Origin: Longispora fulva | Lineage (GTDB): Bacteria > Actinomycetota > Actinomycetes > Mycobacteriales > Micromonosporaceae | Reading direction: 5' to 3' | Assembly (NCBI RefSeq): GCF_015751905.1 | Contig: NZ_JADOUF010000001.1 | Coordinates: 7,068,001-7,132,000 of the forward strand | DNA: 64,000 bases | In this document: piece after piece, positions 40,325-49,090 of the stretch | How positions within the stretch are numbered: the first letter of the stretch is position 1 | Layout of the letters: each line of letters begins with the position of its first letter | The notes under the pieces: model-generated | The model's database searches: none | Told to the model about the DNA's origin: nothing | The model's input: only the letters and a program-made list of their open reading frames with translations | Program-made: the position numbers and the translations under genes

Positions 40325-40945
40325 TCAGCGCCGGTCGAGGCGCTTGGCGAGCAGGTCGCCGCCCGACTGGATGCCCTGCACGAGGACGATGAGGACGGCC
40401 GCCGTGGCGAGCAGCACGTCGGTCCGGAACCGCTCGTGGCCCCACCGGATGGCCAGGTCGCCCAGGCCGCCGCCGCCGACGACGCCGGCCATGGCGGAGT
40501 ACCCGACGATCGCCACGACCGTGACCGTGACGCCCCGGACGAGGCTGGGCAGCGCCTCCGGGAGCAGCACCTTGGTGACGAGGGTCCACGACCGCATGCC
40601 GAGCGAACGGCCGGCCTCGACCAGGCCCGGGTCGATCTCGCGGATCGAGTTCTCGACCAGCCGGGCGAAGAACGGGATCGCGCCGATCGACAGCGGCACC
40701 ATCGCCGCCTCCGCGCCGATGCCCTTGCCGGTGACGGCGCGGGTGACCGGGTCGAGCAGGAGAAGCAGAATGATGAACGGCAGCGAACGGGTGGCGTTGC
40801 CGACCAGGCTGACCGGGGTGTACACGGGCTTGGGGGCGCGGGCGAGCAGGACACCCAGCGGGATGCCGCCGAGGACGGCGACGACGGAGGCCACCGAGAC
40901 CATGTAGAGGGTTTCGAGGGTGGCGGGCCACAGCAGCTCGATCAC
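40325..40945 (-). CDS. metI: MetI-type methionine ABC transporter permease
   Basis: A 206-residue permease with five hydrophobic segments and the EAA loop [29 protein letters not shown]. It forms the methionine channel with MetN. The ATG at 40945 overlaps the metN stop in ATGA, so translation is coupled. Confidence 0.95.
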   Translation of the reverse strand: MIELLWPATLETLYMVSVASVVAVLGGIPLGVLLARAPKPVYTPVSLVGNATRSLPFIILLLLLDPVTRAVTGKGIGAEAAMVPLSIGAIPFFARLVENSIREIDPGLVEAGRSLGMRSWTLVTKVLLPEALPSLVRGVTVTVVAIVGYSAMAGVVGGGGLGDLAIRWGHERFRTDVLLATAAVLIVLVQGIQSGGDLLAKRLDRR

Positions 40946-41637
40946 GACAGGACCTCTCTGTTCCCGAATTCGGCCGTCGTCTCCGTCGACACGATCCGGC
41001 CGGCCTCGATCACCGACACCCGGTCGGCGACCTGGCGGATCACCTGATGCTCGTGCGTGATCAGCAGGATCGTGAGGTTGAGTTCGCGGTTCAGGTCGCG
41101 CAGCAGCCCGAGGATCGAGGTCGTGGTCTGCGGGTCGAGCGCGCTGGTCGCCTCGTCCGAGAGCAGCACGTGCGGCTCGGCGGCCAGGGCACGGGCGATC
41201 GCGACCCGCTGCCGCTGCCCGCCGGACAGCTGCGCCGGGTACGCGCCGGCCTTGTCGGCCAGGCCGACCCGGTCGAGCAGTTCGGCCACCCGCCGCCGCT
41301 GGTCACCCTTGGTCCGCCCGGCGAGCTCGAGAGGAAGGGCGACGTTCGCCGCGACGGTACGCCGCTGGAGCAGGTGGTACTGCTGGAAGATCATGCCGAT
41401 CCGCCGCCGCGCCCTGGCCAGCTCGCGCTCGCCCAGCCCGGTGAGTTCCTGCCCGAAAACGGTGACCGTGCCCGAATCGGGGCGTTCGAGAACGTTCACG
41501 GTGCGTAACAGGGTCGACTTGCCGGCGCCGGAGCGGCCGAGGATGCCGTACACCTCGCCGGGCGCGACGTCGAGGTCCACGCCGTCGAGGGCGGCGTGCG
41601 AGCCGTACCTCTTGGTGATGTTCCTGATCTTGATCAT
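40942..41637 (-). CDS. metN: MetN-type methionine ABC transporter ATPase
   Basis: A 231-residue ATPase with Walker [10 protein letters not shown], signature LSGGQRQR and Walker [13 protein letters not shown]. The ATG at 41637 ([12 protein letters not shown]) has AGGAA 5 bases upstream. The protein is shorter than classical MetN (about 340 residues) and ends soon after the nucleotide-binding domain, so the C-terminal ACT/C2 domain that gives methionine trans-inhibition is missing. Control may therefore act mainly on expression, through the leader upstream. Confidence 0.93.
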   Translation of the reverse strand: MIKIRNITKRYGSHAALDGVDLDVAPGEVYGILGRSGAGKSTLLRTVNVLERPDSGTVTVFGQELTGLGERELARARRRIGMIFQQYHLLQRRTVAANVALPLELAGRTKGDQRRRVAELLDRVGLADKAGAYPAQLSGGQRQRVAIARALAAEPHVLLSDEATSALDPQTTTSILGLLRDLNRELNLTILLITHEHQVIRQVADRVSVIEAGRIVSTETTAEFGNREVLS

Positions 41638-41744
41638 GGGGTTTCCTGAAATGACGGACATCGAAGGACGAGACCTTCGGTCAGGCAGGGGAAGACACGC
41701 CTCAGCGGCGCGGGAGAATCACAGACAGTGCAGGCGGGGCGCGA

Positions 41745-41837
41745 CTAGAGTCGGCAGCTACACATTCGACAGGCGCGCGGCGTCATCACACCGACGACCA
41801 TACGGTCGAGGTGCGGCAGAGCGCGCTGGGCTGTCAT
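41745..41837 (-). CDS. putative cysteine-containing leader peptide upstream of metNIQ
   Basis: A 30-codon ORF ends in ACRMCSCRL then stop, with three Cys codons in the last eight residues. Its ATG at 41837 lies 7 bases after a good actinobacterial -10 box (TAGACT on the minus strand, 41845-41850), so transcription would be nearly leaderless. Between this ORF and metN there is a CGAAGG/CCTTCG hairpin (about 41661-41678). In actinobacteria short ORFs with terminal Cys codons act as attenuators that sense Cys-tRNA supply for sulfur genes. The assignment is by analogy. Internal ATGs at 41801 and 41786 are alternatives. Confidence 0.5.
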   Translation of the reverse strand: MTAQRALPHLDRMVVGVMTPRACRMCSCRL

Positions 41838-42000
41838 AGCCACGAGTCTAGGCAGCCGAACCGGACTCATGTAACTCATCGTGAGCGGCCTCACGAAAGC
41901 CGGCGGGGCGTGCCACCGCCTGAGGCATGGCGGCGCGCCCTCCTGGCGCAGGCGTCCTGTGGCCGGTGGCCCCGGCCTCCGAAGAGGAGTTCGCCGGCCC

Positions 42001-42198
42001 TCAGGTAAGCATCTTGTGCGGGATGTCGCCGACCCAGCCGCGCGCCGCGGGGCGCTCGAGGAGCAGGCCCGGCGGCCACGCGGACCGCACCCGTCCCCGC
42101 AATTCCCGACGGCACACCGAATCGGGCCGCCCCGCCCTCCCTCGAGCCCCATTCGCGGGAGCGGCGGGCGTCGATGTCAGGCCCCGGGGGTGACACAT
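42001..42198 (-). CDS. possible small protein of unknown function
   Basis: An in-frame 65-codon stretch ends with LRGRVRSAWPPGLLLERP and GWVGDIPHKMLT. Codon third positions in its last 40 codons are mostly G or C, as in real genes here. The ATG at 42198 lacks a ribosome binding site, and the frame continues open upstream antisense to yqgE, so the start is uncertain. It lies in the 41838-42273 gap between the metN leader and yqgE, in which I see nothing else. It could be a remnant. Confidence 0.3.
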   Translation of the reverse strand: MCHPRGLTSTPAAPANGARGRAGRPDSVCRRELRGRVRSAWPPGLLLERPAARGWVGDIPHKMLT

Positions 42199-42273
42199 CT
42201 CGGCCCCGTTTTCTGTCGCAGAATCTCCGAAGACCCTCTCCCGTTTGGCCGGCTCGAACGCTAGGTTCGCTGT

Positions 42274-42864
42274 ATGCGGCACGAACCGGACATGACCGGA
42301 GGGATGGCGGTGGAGTTGCTGGCTGGCCGGCTGCTCGTCGCGTCCCCGATGCTGCGCGACCCGAACTTCGAGCGCACCGTCGTCCTCCTCGTGAGCCACG
42401 ACGAGACCGGCGCGCTCGGCGTCGTCCTGAACCGGGCCACCGAGGTCCGCGTCCTGGAGGTCCTGCCGGCCTGGGGCCGCCTCGCCGGCGAGCCGGGCGT
42501 CCTCTTCGAGGGCGGCCCCGTCCAGCCCGAGGCCGCCATCTGCCTGGCCCGCACCCGCCCCGACGCCAAGGAACTCCCCGGCTTCCTGCCCATCCACGCC
42601 GGCGTCGGCACCGTCGACCTGTCCGGCGACCCCGACGGCCTCGGCGAGCAACTCCTGGGCCTGCGCGTCTTCGCCGGGTACGCGGGCTGGGGCGCCGGCC
42701 AGGTCGAGAGCGAGATCGCCGAGGGCTCCTGGTTCGTGTACGACGCGCTCCCCGGGGACCCGTTCATGCCCCGGCCGGATGACCTGTGGGGGATGGTGCT
42801 GCGCCGGCAGGGCGGGCTGACGGCGGCTCTGGCGCAGTACCCGGCGGATCCGACGTTGAACTGA
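42274..42864 (+). CDS. YqgE/AlgH-family protein (UPF0301)
   Basis: A 196-residue protein with the family hallmarks LLAGRLLVASPMLRDPNFERTVVLLVSHDE, GALGVVLNRAT and VFEGGPVQ-like LFEGGPVQPEAAICL, plus RVFAGYAGWGAGQVESEI. The biochemical role of the family is unknown, although it has been linked to alginate regulation in Pseudomonas. An internal ATG at 42292 is an alternative start. It is the last core gene before the tRNA-Ala. Confidence 0.92.
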   Translation: MRHEPDMTGGMAVELLAGRLLVASPMLRDPNFERTVVLLVSHDETGALGVVLNRATEVRVLEVLPAWGRLAGEPGVLFEGGPVQPEAAICLARTRPDAKELPGFLPIHAGVGTVDLSGDPDGLGEQLLGLRVFAGYAGWGAGQVESEIAEGSWFVYDALPGDPFMPRPDDLWGMVLRRQGGLTAALAQYPADPTLN

Positions 42865-42962
42865 GGTTTTGTCCTGATGTGGGGTGGGGGTCGCCCCGAA
42901 TTCGCGCGCGGGTGGGTGGCTGTGTAATATTGCCCAGGCGAACGCGGGAGCGGACGTGGCAA

Positions 42963-43035
42963 GGGGCTGTGGCGCAGCTGGTAGCGCACCACACTGGCAG
43001 TGTGGGGGTCAGGGGTTCGAGTCCCCTCAGCTCCA
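42963..43035 (+). tRNA. tRNA-Ala (anticodon GGC)
   Basis: A 73-nt cloverleaf. The acceptor GGGGCTG pairs with CAGCTCC and shows the alanine identity pair G3-U70. The anticodon stem CCACA/TGTGG encloses the loop CTGGCAG with anticodon GGC. The T arm reads GGGGTTCGAGTCCCC. The discriminator is A and the CCA end is not fully encoded (ACCC). It marks the border between core genes and the accessory region. Confidence 0.96.
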
Positions 43036-43050
43036 CCCTTTGAGCAGGTA

Positions 43051-43087
43051 AAACGTCGTGATCACATCGATTGTGATCACGACGTTT
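43051..43087 (+). terminator. terminator after tRNA-Ala
   Basis: Perfect 16-bp arms AAACGTCGTGATCACA (43051-43066) and TGTGATCACGACGTTT (43072-43087) around a 5-base loop, followed by TTG. It begins 15 bp after the tRNA. Confidence 0.88.
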
Positions 43088-43462
43088 TTGCTTGGGAACA
43101 CCATGGGGACACGGCACCCTTGGAATCAGGGCAAACCACCCCTGTTTCACCTCTGAAACACCCTCGCCAGCCCGTGTGATCCCTGACACACAGCGTCCAA
43201 TCTGGTGTGTCTCCGGTCACAGTGCTGCCCAAGCGAGAGGGGGCGGATGTGGCTCCCGTCACAGAGAAGGCGGAGGGTGTCCGTCGCCTCGGGGGGTGGC
43301 TGGACCGAGCGTTTATAGGCGGGCGGCGTTTGTTGGCGGACGTATTGGAGGAGGCCGCACGGCCGCATTCCGCGCTTTCGAGCCTCCTTGTACGGGAGCC
43401 GCGCCTTGCTGTTCTCTGCGTGTTCCCATCCCCATTTCGAGAACACAGACCAACGTGCGGAT
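43088..43462. other. island junction region without a convincing gene
   Basis: This stretch of about 375 bp between the tRNA-Ala terminator and the first island gene has a less GC-biased composition than its neighbours, with scattered AT-rich codons in all frames. The longest open frames lack ribosome binding sites and lose G/C codon bias part-way. No integrase, insertion sequence or obvious direct repeat of the tRNA 3' end was seen in it. It may be the left junction of an integrated element. Confidence 0.4.
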
Positions 43463-44218
43463 TCACTCTTGGAGGAGTCTCAAAGGGACACGTTGGCGCT
43501 CAGAATTTCGACGGAGTGTGACTGACCGGCGAGGGGCCACGAGGTGTTCACGGGCCAACGTCGGGCGGATGCGCATCCAGTGCCGGTAGATCAGACCAAG
43601 AGTTAGGTCAAGGCGGCGCTCAGCCCACCCCGACAGCACCGGATCCCGTCGGGCTGATGGAGGCAGGTGGCCGCCGGCCACTGCCGCGCACAGTTCCACG
43701 ACCAGGTCTAGGCGGACTTCGACGTCGTGGCGAGTGCCCGCATCGGGTACGGGATGCCCGATGAGGCGTTCGGTGCCGGCCTCTGCGACCAACTCCCACA
43801 GCACCCCTCGCCCAGCGGGGTGTGGAAGGCGAATCATGCCCGCGGGTGGGGCCGGGACGGCTCCGATGGTGAAGATCGGCGCGCCCGGCAGAACGATGCT
43901 CTGTCGCCGGGTGGCCGCGAGGTGTTCGGCACGGTGAATGGCCGCGATTGTGGGCGGGGTGGTGTGGGCGAGGGTGGCGGTAACACCGGGGATCCGGGCC
44001 AGACTCCAAGCCAGTCCGATCCTGGTGTCCGGGTCGGTGCTGGCGGGCGTTGTCCACCAGCGACCGGCAGCGCGAGCAGTTCCGGCTACTAGCTGGTCGT
44101 CGTTGACCAGGGCCAGCACCGCCGGGCAGGCTGGCAGATTCGGTTGCAGGCTAAGCAACGTCACTGCGTCCTGCCCGGCGTCGGTGCCGTCACCATTGTC
44201 TCCCGAGTGGGGCGGCAT
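43463..44218 (-). CDS. unknown protein, last gene of the leftward island set
   Basis: A 251-residue protein I do not recognise. It has an acidic N-terminus, a segment GRWWTTPASTDPDTRIGLAWSLARIPGV, an Ile/Ala-rich middle (TIAAIHRAEHLAATRRQSIVLPGAPIF) and a basic C-terminus (RPTLAREHLVAPRRSVTLRR). No signal peptide or membrane segment is seen. The ATG follows the XRE gene stop by 5 bases, so it is translated with that gene. Confidence 0.55.
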   Translation of the reverse strand: MPPHSGDNGDGTDAGQDAVTLLSLQPNLPACPAVLALVNDDQLVAGTARAAGRWWTTPASTDPDTRIGLAWSLARIPGVTATLAHTTPPTIAAIHRAEHLAATRRQSIVLPGAPIFTIGAVPAPPAGMIRLPHPAGRGVLWELVAEAGTERLIGHPVPDAGTRHDVEVRLDLVVELCAAVAGGHLPPSARRDPVLSGWAERRLDLTLGLIYRHWMRIRPTLAREHLVAPRRSVTLRRNSERQRVPLRLLQE

Positions 44219-44224
44219 GTTCGG

Positions 44225-45046
44225 TCATCCGCTTGTCCCGCAGAACTCCGTGACGGGCTGGCTGAGGGCGTGGAGTTGGGCGAGGCGTTGGTGGATCGCA
44301 TGGTCGGCGTCCACGCCACGGTCGAGGGTGCCGCCGTTGGCGTCGTGCCAGTGCAGGACGGGGCCGATGTCGGCGTGGTAGATGCCAAATCCGCCGAGTA
44401 GGCCCGGATGTGTTCGGGCCGTGATGGGGACGATCCTAATCCGGGCGCGGCCGGTGTCGTGCAGGCGCAGTAGGTGCTGGCGTTGGATTTCGTCGGCGCG
44501 GTAGACGGTTGTCTCGTCGGCGAGCACGTCCAGGCGCAGGCCCCGCTTGGCGGCTTGGTGTTGGCGGTAGGCGAGCAGGTCCCACCAGCGGTCGGGGTCG
44601 GTGTGGGTGCTGGTGGCGGTGGCGTATTCGCGGGCCTGCACCAGTTCAGGGAGGAGCCCGAGAGCCCATACCGTGATGCGCGTCGCGGTGGTCTCGGCGG
44701 TGATGACGTCGCGGTGGACGGAGCGGAGCGAAGCGTACACGTCGCTCCACGGGTCGGCGTGGCGGTCGGCGGCGTCGATGAGGTCGAGGAGTTCGCGGCG
44801 GTCAGGGTCGGGCACGCCGAGCACGCGGGCGAGGACGTCGGTGTCCGCCCACGTCAGGCGCGTGTGGCCGTTTTCGATCCGATCTTGTTTGGAGGTCGAC
44901 CAGCGGCAGCGTGTCGCCGTCTGTGCCTGCGTGAGTCCGGCGGCCTCGCGGGCGGCGCGCAGCCGGGTCCTGACCTTCCACCGCAGGGCGCCGCCGTCGA
45001 GGTCGGCGAGGGCGCTTGTGGGTGTGGTGGTGGGCTGGCTGGTCAC
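44225..45046 (-). CDS. XRE-family regulator with DUF5753 domain
   Basis: A 273-residue regulator. The helix-turn-helix (about 22-80) reads LRAAREAAGLTQAQTATRCRWSTSKQDRIENGH; the DUF5753 domain (about 95-265) has LLPELVQAREYATA, RQHQAAKRGLRLDVLADE and the C-terminal DADHAIHQRLAQLHAL. Proteins of this type are abundant in streptomycetes and relatives and are usually paired with a DUF397 gene, which is absent here. The GTG at 45046 overlaps the preceding stop in GTGA, as at many junctions of this island; an ATG at 45073 would overlap by 31 bp. Confidence 0.87.
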   Translation of the reverse strand: MTSQPTTTPTSALADLDGGALRWKVRTRLRAAREAAGLTQAQTATRCRWSTSKQDRIENGHTRLTWADTDVLARVLGVPDPDRRELLDLIDAADRHADPWSDVYASLRSVHRDVITAETTATRITVWALGLLPELVQAREYATATSTHTDPDRWWDLLAYRQHQAAKRGLRLDVLADETTVYRADEIQRQHLLRLHDTGRARIRIVPITARTHPGLLGGFGIYHADIGPVLHWHDANGGTLDRGVDADHAIHQRLAQLHALSQPVTEFCGTSG

Positions 45047-45987
45047 GGGGCGGGCTGGGGCTGGTGCAGGCATGGGGTGTCGGCTTCCAGGCGCAGGAGG
45101 TTCTTGTGCCGTTCATCGACGGTGGCGGTTGCGGTGGTTCCGCCTTCCATGTAGGCGGTCAGGCGGGGCAGACCGGCGTTGAGTGCGGAGAGGTCGACGT
45201 GCAGGCCCTGGCGGCTCCAGTAGTCGGCGAGGTCGGGGAGTAGAGATTCGGCTTGGGCGTCTTCTGTCACCTGTACGAGGGCGGCGAACACGCTGATCCA
45301 GGTGGAGCCGTCCTGGTGTCCGCAGACCGTGGGCTCGGTGACTTGCGGGTCGGGCAGGTCGCGGTGCAGGTGGTTGCGGGTCGTGGATTCGAGCAGGTCA
45401 CGGCCCAGGTCGGTGGCCTGTTGCAGGTCGCGGGCGGTTCGGTTGCGAAACGGTCCGTCGGCGGCGGCCTTGAGCTTGTCGGCTTCTCTGCGCTCGTTCA
45501 GGCCGCGCGGGCGGGGTCCGAACGCTGCTTGGAGTTGTTCGGGTGTCCATGCTCCGTCGAATTTGCGGCCGGCGCTGTCCGTCACGTGCACGGCCAGCCA
45601 GTCCATCGGGGTCTGCACGGTCCGCCACGCGATCTTGGCGATCTGTCGGCCGTACCGGTTGTTGGCCCGTGGCTCATCGAGGGGTGCGGCGGTGGCGGCC
45701 TGGATCGTGACCGTGAAGTCCGCGGCGGTGTGCACCGTCAGCGCGGTCAGGTGGGCGGTCTCCCACGGCGAGTTCGTCGGGACCGCTGACGGCCGGGGGC
45801 GCGGGGCGGCCACCGTCTTGCCGGCGCGGGCCGGTCTCGGGGTGTTCGAAGGCCGGGCGGCGGCGAGGACACCGCCGACCAGAGCGACGACCAGCACGAC
45901 GGCCGTGCCCAGTATCCAGGCACGCCGTCGCCGACCTGGCACCCAGCGGGGCAGGCGGGGCAGGCGCAGGCGGCGGAAGGCGTTCAT
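45043..45987 (-). CDS. membrane-anchored protein of unknown function
   Basis: A 314-residue protein. A strongly basic N-terminus (RRLRLPRLPRWVPGRRRRAW) precedes one transmembrane helix (about 26-48, ILGTAVVLVVALVGGVLA), then a long extracytoplasmic region with a Pro-rich start. This layout resembles single-pass conjugation or ESX-accessory proteins of actinobacterial elements, but no defined motif supports that. It is coupled to the XRE gene by a GTGA overlap. Function unknown. Confidence 0.6.
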   Translation of the reverse strand: MNAFRRLRLPRLPRWVPGRRRRAWILGTAVVLVVALVGGVLAAARPSNTPRPARAGKTVAAPRPRPSAVPTNSPWETAHLTALTVHTAADFTVTIQAATAAPLDEPRANNRYGRQIAKIAWRTVQTPMDWLAVHVTDSAGRKFDGAWTPEQLQAAFGPRPRGLNERREADKLKAAADGPFRNRTARDLQQATDLGRDLLESTTRNHLHRDLPDPQVTEPTVCGHQDGSTWISVFAALVQVTEDAQAESLLPDLADYWSRQGLHVDLSALNAGLPRLTAYMEGGTTATATVDERHKNLLRLEADTPCLHQPQPAP

Positions 45988-46072
45988 GACGGGGTGGTCC
46001 CTTCGAAGAGGCAGCGGCAGGGGTCGCCGGGGTGGGAGTACTGCGTGCGCGGGTCAGCGCGGTGATCGGGTG

Positions 46073-47065
46073 CTAGCGGTCGCCGTGCGGGAGCTTGCTG
46101 GCGGGGACGGCGGAGGAGCGGCCGGTGGTGTGGCGGCGCAGCAGCGCGTCCACGACCCGGGCGTGCCGGTCGTGAACGGCGCCGAGGAGGTGCACGCCGG
46201 TGCCGGTGCCGTGCAGGTCGTCCAGGACCGCGTCCAGCCACCGCGGATCCCGATCGTCGGCCACAGGCGCGGGCCGGTGCCGCAGCGCGCCAGTCCCGTC
46301 GACGGCTGCGACCTCGCCGCCCTGCCACCGGTACGCGACGCCGGTCGCCGCCGTCACCGTCCACCGCCCGGCGGGACCGGTCAGGCCCCGAGTGCCCGCC
46401 GGTACCGCCCCGGCCCGTACCGTCACCGCGACGCCATCGGCGACGGTCGACAGCACCGGCACCCGGTACAGCGAGCGACCGGCGTGCGGGGCGTGCGGGC
46501 TCAGGTTGTCGGCCAGCACCGCCGTGATCTGCACTCCGGCAAGGTCGGCGGCGCGCACAAGCAGGGCGGCGGCCGTGTCGAGATCGTAGGGGCTCGGCGC
46601 GTCGGCGAGGGTGTAGAGCAGGTCGGCCTGCACTGCCCACGGCAGCCGGCGCTCCGGTGTGTCGCAGGCGACGGCGGCGCGCAGCACCTCCAGGCCCGGA
46701 TCCGCGCGCCGGGCGGGCACCACGACCCGCCGGCCGTTCTTGCGGGCCAGGTCGAGGAAGCCGGGAACCTGGCTGGCCCGGTGGGCGATCGGGAGGTCTG
46801 CGATGACGTGCGCTCCGGCGCGGAGACCGTCGCGGATCACCTCCGGGGTGCTCATCGCCTCTAGGACCAGCAGCACGTCCGGCGCGAGCCGCAGCGCGGC
46901 GCGGTGGTGCAGCGTCACCAGCTCGGCGAGGTGCGCGGGGACGGCCGGTTCATGGCGGTCGGAGGGGCCGGTGACCGCGACGATCCGGTACGCGGGGTCC
47001 GGGTCCAGGCGGACGAGCCACTGTGAGAGGTGTCGGCCGCCGCCGACGATCGCCACCGTGGTCAC
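46073..47065 (-). CDS. Gfo/Idh/MocA-like protein with altered catalytic motif
   Basis: A 330-residue protein with an N-terminal NAD-type Rossmann fold (TTVAIVGGGRHLSQWLVRL) and the Gfo/Idh region PDVLLVLEAMSTPEVIRDGLRAGAHVIADLPIAH. In active sugar dehydrogenases the last segment has EKP, with Lys as a catalytic residue; here it reads Asp90-Leu91-Pro92. The family oxidises or reduces sugars with NAD(P). Loss of the Lys suggests a binding or regulatory role, or a changed reaction. It overlaps the phosphotransferase-like gene in GTGA. Confidence 0.75.
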   Translation of the reverse strand: MTTVAIVGGGRHLSQWLVRLDPDPAYRIVAVTGPSDRHEPAVPAHLAELVTLHHRAALRLAPDVLLVLEAMSTPEVIRDGLRAGAHVIADLPIAHRASQVPGFLDLARKNGRRVVVPARRADPGLEVLRAAVACDTPERRLPWAVQADLLYTLADAPSPYDLDTAAALLVRAADLAGVQITAVLADNLSPHAPHAGRSLYRVPVLSTVADGVAVTVRAGAVPAGTRGLTGPAGRWTVTAATGVAYRWQGGEVAAVDGTGALRHRPAPVADDRDPRWLDAVLDDLHGTGTGVHLLGAVHDRHARVVDALLRRHTTGRSSAVPASKLPHGDR

Positions 47066-47907
47066 TGCGACTCCGCTGGTGCGGATTGCAGCAGCAGGAT
47101 GCCACCGGCGCGAGTCAGCTCGACCGCTGCCTCCACGGTGCGAGCCACCGAGTCAGCCAGCCGATACTTGTACCCCTCTAAGAACGCCGCCCGCAGGTCG
47201 CGCCGGTCCTCCCAGACCCCGACAGCCAGCGGCAGCAGGCTTAAGGCGGGGTAGCGGGCCGACAAGCCGCGCAGCCCGATCAACGACACGTGCGACCCGT
47301 TCCACATCCAGTGTTCGGGGAGGAAGTGGCCGTGCCCAAGGACGACCTGCGGCCCGCTCCAATGCTCCAGTCGCTCGATCATGGCGGCGAACTGCTCGGC
47401 CTGCTCGACCGTCACGACCGCGTCGCGGCGCCACTGCCGCAGCCGTGCCCGCGCCGCCGCGGCCGGCAGCATCGCCCCCTCCAAACCAGTGAGGTGCACG
47501 GAGGCGTGCAGGGTGGCCAGGGTCTGCCCGGCCGCGCGGTGGGCGGCGGTCTCCTCCTGCCCGGTCAGCTCGCACTCCGACACCGGCCTGCCCGGTACCG
47601 CCGATAGGAGCAGCGTTCGCTCAACGTGCGCGGTGCGCAGCACCGCCGGCACCAGGCCCCCGAGCGCCGTCAGTTGCCGCTCCCACGCCCGGTAAGCCGT
47701 GGCCTCGCGTAGAAACGTCGTGTCCTCCCGGTGGCGCTTAACGATGAGGGGCCCGTCCGCGCTGTCGACGCGCAGCACCCAGCCGGTGACCGAGGCGGTC
47801 ACCTCCCCGGGCTGCGCGTCGGGCCGGTGCTGGCGTGCCAGGTCCAGCATCTGGTCGAGATACGGGCACGGGACGCCGGCGGCGGGGTTGTCAGGGAGGG
47901 CGGTCAC
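47062..47907 (-). CDS. APH-like phosphotransferase homologue, active site degenerate
   Basis: A 281-residue protein of the aminoglycoside/choline phosphotransferase fold. LIVKRHREDTTFLREATAYRAW shows the ATP-binding Lys57 and a paired Glu. The catalytic loop that should read HGDxxxxN is HGHFLPEH (192-199), and the metal-binding Asp of the IDW segment is replaced (SLIGLRG, Gly211). It is probably not an active kinase, though it may bind nucleotide or a small ligand. It is upstream of and coupled to the Gfo/Idh gene. Confidence 0.72.
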   Translation of the reverse strand: MTALPDNPAAGVPCPYLDQMLDLARQHRPDAQPGEVTASVTGWVLRVDSADGPLIVKRHREDTTFLREATAYRAWERQLTALGGLVPAVLRTAHVERTLLLSAVPGRPVSECELTGQEETAAHRAAGQTLATLHASVHLTGLEGAMLPAAAARARLRQWRRDAVVTVEQAEQFAAMIERLEHWSGPQVVLGHGHFLPEHWMWNGSHVSLIGLRGLSARYPALSLLPLAVGVWEDRRDLRAAFLEGYKYRLADSVARTVEAAVELTRAGGILLLQSAPAESQ

Positions 47908-47975
47908 GCGCTGGTCCTTCCGGCGGCCGACGGGGCGGTGCCCGCCGGGCCGCTGTGGTGTTCGGGGGTGGTGGG

Positions 47976-48032
47976 CCGGCTGGTCGGCGTCTGACCTGGG
48001 GAGGATTCAGGAACGACGAGCCGACCAGCCGG
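47976..48032. terminator. inverted repeat, possible internal terminator
   Basis: The arms CCGGCTGGTCGGC (47976-47988) and GCCGACCAGCCGG (48020-48032) are perfect 13-bp complements with a 31-bp loop. It lies in the 217-bp gap between the small membrane protein gene and the phosphotransferase-like gene. It may separate two transcription units of the island. Confidence 0.5.
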
Positions 48033-48124
48033 GGTTGTGGGGCGCGATGCGTGCCGCGCTGGGGTGCCGCAGTGCAGGAGTGCGCGTGTGGCGGCAATGC
48101 GGGCGGCGTGCCCGTAGTTGTCGC

Positions 48125-48364
48125 TCACCGGGCGGGCGGGAGGGTGCGCAGGAACACCGCGCCGCAGACGATGAGTCCGATCGCCACAGCGGCGTAGTTC
48201 TCGGTGCGGTCGAGCAGGGTCGACAGGCCGGGGTCGATCAGCAGAACGGCGGGCACGCCGACGACCATGCCCAGCAGCACTGCGCCGGAGGCGATGTTGA
48301 CGGCGACGCGGGCAGCGGTGCGCCGCCACGAGGAGCGTGGAGGAAGCAGGGGGTGGGCAGACAT
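48125..48364 (-). CDS. small two-helix membrane protein
   Basis: A 79-residue protein with two hydrophobic helices (about 20-43, VAVNIASGAVLLGMVVGVPAVL, and 57-73, AAVAIGLIVCGAVFLR) and a basic N-terminus. The 5' region has a CCCGTTAC-type purine run (GGAAAGGCCCC on the coding strand) before the ATG. No family is recognised; small proteins of this shape are common in actinobacterial mobile elements. Confidence 0.6.
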   Translation of the reverse strand: MSAHPLLPPRSSWRRTAARVAVNIASGAVLLGMVVGVPAVLLIDPGLSTLLDRTENYAAVAIGLIVCGAVFLRTLPPAR

Positions 48365-48472
48365 GTAACGGGGCCTTTCGGGCTTTCTGCCGCCGTGGGG
48401 GCAGCGCGGCGGGCCCTGCGCCTAGTCGGCGAGGGCGCGGTGCGCGCGGGTGGTGCTGGCGGTCGGGGCGGG

Positions 48473-49090
48473 TTAGAGGGTGTCGGTGGCGGGGATGCGG
48501 CCGAGGACCGGCACGGGCCGGAACCCCTCGCCGAAGCCGGTGCCGATGCGGTGGCCGTGGAGACGGCCGAGTGTTTCGGCCATCGGGCCGAAGTGCTCGG
48601 CGATCGGTTGGGACTCGTGCGCGAGCAGGGCTTTGATCTTGGTGTGGTGGTAGTCAGTGGTGTCGATGACCACCGGCAGGTCGAGGGGGCGGCCGTGCTG
48701 GTCGAGGTTGTTGTAGCTGTCGCAGGTGTAAACCCGCCCGGGTCGGCCGGTGGCGATCACGACCTCAGGCAGCGCGCCGAGGACGACGCCTGAGGCGTGG
48801 CGGTGGTCGGGGTGCACGTCGTCTGCGGGGTGGGTGATCACCACGTCGGGGCGCAGCTCGGCCAGCAGCGCGGCGACGGTGGCGATGGTCATGTCGGGCA
48901 GCAGGTGCAGCCGGGCTCCGAGGACGTCGGCCCCGGCGGCGGCTTCGCCGTCGCGGACCGGGTCGCTGGCCGGCACGGCGATGCTGGTTCGCCAGCCGAG
49001 GTGTGCGTGCCGGCACAGGGTGCCGCCGGCCCAGAGTTCGGCGTCGTCGGCGTGGGCCATCACCGTCAGCAGGTGCCCGTGCCGGGTCAC
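48473..49090 (-). CDS. PIG-L/LmbE-family deacetylase
   Basis: A 205-residue zinc hydrolase. The motif AHADDAELWAGGTL (usual AHPDDxE) and the distal THPADDVHPDHRHAS hold the metal ligands. The family removes acetyl groups from GlcNAc-containing substrates such as GlcNAc-PI, mycothiol intermediates or antibiotic precursors. The GTG at 49090 overlaps the exonuclease stop in GTGA. With two glycosyltransferases in the same operon it suggests that an acetylated amino sugar is attached to something and then deacetylated. Confidence 0.88.
   Translation of the reverse strand: MTRHGHLLTVMAHADDAELWAGGTLCRHAHLGWRTSIAVPASDPVRDGEAAAGADVLGARLHLLPDMTIATVAALLAELRPDVVITHPADDVHPDHRHASGVVLGALPEVVIATGRPGRVYTCDSYNNLDQHGRPLDLPVVIDTTDYHHTKIKALLAHESQPIAEHFGPMAETLGRLHGHRIGTGFGEGFRPVPVLGRIPATDTL

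Noticed and set aside
41638-41760. SAM riboswitch upstream of metN
   Set aside because: I could not find the conserved SAM-I/SAM-IV core sequences; the Cys-rich leader ORF is a better explanation of the leader.
42001-42651. A 216-codon leftward gene antisense to yqgE
   Set aside because: The upstream two thirds are an antisense shadow of yqgE; only the last 65 codons might be real and are listed with low confidence.
43207-43521. A 104-codon rightward frame after the tRNA-Ala
   Set aside because: The first half has plausible codons, but the second half loses G/C third-position bias, there is no ribosome binding site, and it overlaps the 3' end of the leftward gene at 43463.
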